Shown here: piece after piece, positions 6,535 through 8,275 of the stretch
How the letters are laid out: the number at the start of each line of letters is the position of its first letter
Position numbering within the stretch: the first letter of the stretch is position 1
Assembly: GCA_944331725.1 (NCBI GenBank)
Contig: CALVJE010000046.1
Coordinates: 1 to 8,275 of the forward strand
Direction: 5' to 3'
From: an uncultured Bacilli bacterium
GTDB lineage: Bacteria; Bacillota_I; Bacilli_A; RF39; UBA660
DNA: 8,275 nt
Program-made: the position numbers and the translations under genes
Notes under the pieces: model-generated
The model's database searches: none
What the model was told of the DNA's origin: nothing
The model's input: the letters and a program-made list of their open reading frames with translations, nothing else

Positions 6535-7608
6535 ATGAATAATTTAAAGTTAATAGTTTTAGAGAACATTAAAGAGTTAGGAGAAAAAGTTAATTATGAC
6601 TTAAAGAAGATTAGAGGAGAAAAAACTAATTATATGATAACAGTTAAAAACACTAGATTTTCTAATGGAGAAGGTAAAGTTAAAATAGAAGAAACTGTTA
6701 GAGATAAAGATATTTATATTATCTCTGATGTAGGTAATTATGATACTACTTATAATATGCGAGGATTTACTCATCATATGGGACCTGATGAACATTTTGG
6801 AGATATTAAAAGAACAATACTTGCCTTATCAGGATATCAAGAAAAAATTACTTTAATAATGCCTTTATTATATCAATCAAGACAACATAAAAGAAAAGGT
6901 AGAGAGTCACTTGACTGTGCCTTAGCTTTACAAGAATTAGAACATTTAGGAGTTAACCATATAATTACTTTTGATGCTCACGATCCTAATGTTTCTAATG
7001 CTATTCCAAATCTTCCCTTTGAAAACTTTTATCCTACAAATACTATCTTAGAAGATTTATTAAAAACTGAAGATTTAGAAGATATTTTAGTAATAAGTCC
7101 AGATATGGGAGCGATGGAACGCGCAAGGTATTATGCAGAACTTCTAGATAGCGATGTAGGAGTTTTCTATAAAAGACGTGATTTATCTCGTATTGTTAAT
7201 GGTAAAAATCCTATAATTGAACATACTTATATGGGTAAAGATGTTAAAGATAAAGATGTTTTAGTAGTAGACGATATGATTGCATCAGGATCATCTATGT
7301 TAGAAGTAGGAAAAATGTTAAAAGAAAAAGGAGCTAGAAAAGTATATTTTATCGCTACATTCTCTTTATTTACAGAAGGAATAGAAGCATTTGATAAAGC
7401 ATATTTAGATAATACTTTTGATAAACTTTACACTACCAATCTTTCTTATATACCAAAAGAATACAAAGAAAAGAATTGGTTTCATACAGTAGATTGTTCT
7501 AAAAACATTGCTGAAATAATTAATGCCTTACATAATAAAGAATCTCTAACACCTTTATTAAATGGTAAAGAAAAAATATTAAAGTTAAGAGGTGAGAAAA
7601 CTTTATGA
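6535..7608 (+). CDS. prs: Ribose-phosphate pyrophosphokinase (PRPP synthetase), divergent type
   Basis: It is predicted to make PRPP from ribose 5-phosphate and ATP, the co-substrate of PncB. The type I phosphoribosyltransferase PRPP loop is clear as VVDDMIASGSS (244-254). The block YQSRQHKRKGRESLD (113-127) corresponds to the catalytic-flap/ATP region (ARQDRK...RGEPI in canonical Prs), and TFDAHDPN (145-152) replaces the usual 'DLH' metal-site block. At 357 residues it is longer than the roughly 310-320 residue housekeeping enzymes, with several block substitutions, so it belongs to a divergent branch. Activity is inferred, not certain. An excellent AAGGAGGT site (6523-6530) precedes the ATG. 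It leads an operon controlled by the same operator as pncA-nadE and overlaps nadD by four bases, which suggests a PRPP supply dedicated to NAD salvage. Confidence 0.88.
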   Translation: MNNLKLIVLENIKELGEKVNYDLKKIRGEKTNYMITVKNTRFSNGEGKVKIEETVRDKDIYIISDVGNYDTTYNMRGFTHHMGPDEHFGDIKRTILALSGYQEKITLIMPLLYQSRQHKRKGRESLDCALALQELEHLGVNHIITFDAHDPNVSNAIPNLPFENFYPTNTILEDLLKTEDLEDILVISPDMGAMERARYYAELLDSDVGVFYKRRDLSRIVNGKNPIIEHTYMGKDVKDKDVLVVDDMIASGSSMLEVGKMLKEKGARKVYFIATFSLFTEGIEAFDKAYLDNTFDKLYTTNLSYIPKEYKEKNWFHTVDCSKNIAEIINALHNKESLTPLLNGKEKILKLRGEKTL

Positions 7609-8195
7609 AAATAGGTATCTTTGGAGGTTGTTTTAATCCCCCTCATAAAATGCATAAGAAAATAGCTTTAGAACTTATAAAAAAACATTATGTAGATAAA
7701 ATTATCTTTGTCCCAACAGGTAGTAAATATAAGTATAAAAATAATCTTTTAAGTGATAAAGTAAGACTAGAGATGCTTAAGTTAATGTGTGAAGATAATA
7801 ATACTTTAGAAGTTAGTAATTATGAATTAAAAGACCAAATTGTTTATACTTATGAGACTCTAGATTACTTTAAAAATAAATATAAAGATGATGAGATATA
7901 TTTTATATGTGGTACTGATAATTTAAGTTATATAGATAAGTGGAAAAAAGGAGAAGATATTTTATCAAATAGTAAAATATTAGTTATTAAAAGAAATACT
8001 GATGATATAAATACTTTATTAAAAAAATATAAAGACTATAAAGATAATATTATTGTTACGGAAATAGAAGAAAATGAAATATCTTCTACTAAAATTAGAG
8101 AAATGATATATAATAATAAAAGAGTTAATGATTATTTAGATGATAATATTTATTCATATATTAAAGAAAATAATTTATATAGGGAGATGATTTGA
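7605..8195 (+). CDS. nadD: Nicotinate-nucleotide adenylyltransferase
   Basis: It is predicted to transfer AMP from ATP to nicotinate mononucleotide, giving the dinucleotide used by NadE. The 196-residue length is normal for the family. Visible motifs are GIFGGCFNPPHKMH (4-17) with the nucleotidyltransferase histidines H14 and H17, FICGTDNLSYIDKW around residues 101-114 (compare FIIGADM...W in the Bacillus enzyme), and ISSTKIR (159-165), which binds the ATP phosphates. The signature usually reads HxGH; here it reads HKMH, with methionine in place of glycine, and GGTFDPPH is GGCFNPPH. The ATG overlaps the prs stop (ATGA), so translation is coupled, and the stop overlaps the next ATG by one base. 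A related adenylyl- or cytidylyltransferase is conceivable, but the full motif set and context favour NadD. Confidence 0.9.
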   Translation: MKIGIFGGCFNPPHKMHKKIALELIKKHYVDKIIFVPTGSKYKYKNNLLSDKVRLEMLKLMCEDNNTLEVSNYELKDQIVYTYETLDYFKNKYKDDEIYFICGTDNLSYIDKWKKGEDILSNSKILVIKRNTDDINTLLKKYKDYKDNIIVTEIEENEISSTKIREMIYNNKRVNDYLDDNIYSYIKENNLYREMI

Positions 8196-8275
8196 TGAAC
8201 TTTAAAGAAATTATACATATTTTACAATTAGGACAAAAAACAATTGCTACAATGGAGTCTTGTACTGGTGGTGGT
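8195..8275 (+). CDS. pncC: NMN deamidase / CinA C-terminal domain protein, N-terminal 27 codons only
   Basis: An ATG formed in the TGATG overlap with the nadD stop opens a frame that runs to the window edge. It has AGGGAG (8181-8186) eight bases upstream. The 27 residues end in ATMESCTGGG, matching the (T)AESCTGG motif at the start of the CinA C-terminal/PncC amidase domain. The domain begins almost at the first residue, so this looks like the stand-alone PncC form and not a full CinA with an N-terminal domain. PncC deamidates NMN to nicotinate mononucleotide, which the adjacent NadD can use. That fits recycling of NMN released by NAD-dependent DNA ligase. The remaining sequence is not visible, so intactness cannot be judged. 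Confidence 0.85.
   Translation, partial: MNFKEIIHILQLGQKTIATMESCTGGG

Noticed and set aside
6601..6795. Minus-strand open frame of 64 codons inside prs
   Set aside because: It lies fully antisense to prs, is rich in I, S and F as expected from the complement of A+T-rich coding DNA, and has no domain or supporting context.
1..8275. CRISPR array, phage, insertion sequence, tRNA or rRNA genes, or a defence system built around NAD depletion
   Set aside because: No regularly spaced repeats, transposase, integrase, tRNA-like fold, or NAD-degrading effector (SIR2, TIR) is visible. All genes fit ordinary transport and NAD metabolism.

Overview
This window comes from a strongly A+T-rich, low-GC Gram-positive-type bacterium. 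Likely sources are the Bacilli/Erysipelotrichia, an Acholeplasma- or RF39-like lineage, or gut relatives of these. Signs are near-exclusive AGA for arginine, AGGAGG-type ribosome binding sites, consensus sigma-A promoters, and a GntR/YtrA-type ABC operon. TGA is used as a genuine stop codon (Nudix gene, prs, nadD), so the mycoplasma code that reads TGA as Trp does not apply. Every recognised gene is on the + strand.

Region 1 (1-1660) is the end of an ABC operon. It holds the last 43 codons of a probable YtrA-family GntR repressor, then an ABC ATPase, then a six-helix ABC-2 permease. The genes overlap by a few bases, and a strong hairpin terminator closes the operon.

Region 2 (1661-6416) is a four-gene NAD salvage operon: nicotinamidase (pncA), nicotinate phosphoribosyltransferase (pncB), a NudF-like Nudix hydrolase probably acting on ADP-ribose, and glutamine-dependent NAD synthetase (nadE). 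It ends in another terminator.

Region 3 (6417 to the window end) is a second operon: a divergent PRPP synthetase (prs), nicotinate-nucleotide adenylyltransferase (nadD), and the first 27 codons of an NMN-deamidase-like gene (pncC/CinA C-terminal family), which runs off the window.

The two NAD operons start from almost identical promoter-operator modules: 40 bp with three mismatches, consensus -35 and -10 boxes 17 bp apart, and an identical 25-bp near-palindrome covering the -10. They are therefore probably controlled by one regulator that is not encoded here.

Together the genes describe a recycling circuit. Nicotinamide goes to nicotinate (PncA), then NaMN (PncB, using PRPP), then NaAD (NadD), then NAD (NadE). 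NMN, for example from NAD-dependent DNA ligase, enters as NaMN through PncC. ADP-ribose left by NAD-consuming enzymes can be split by the Nudix enzyme to ribose 5-phosphate, which Prs turns back into PRPP for PncB. No de novo genes (nadA/B/C) and no niacin transporter are visible.

The individual enzyme families are known. The most novel elements are the shared operator and the dedicated, divergent PRPP synthetase. Two upstream start choices, both TTG (1717 and 4458), are rejected here in favour of downstream ATGs with properly spaced ribosome binding sites.
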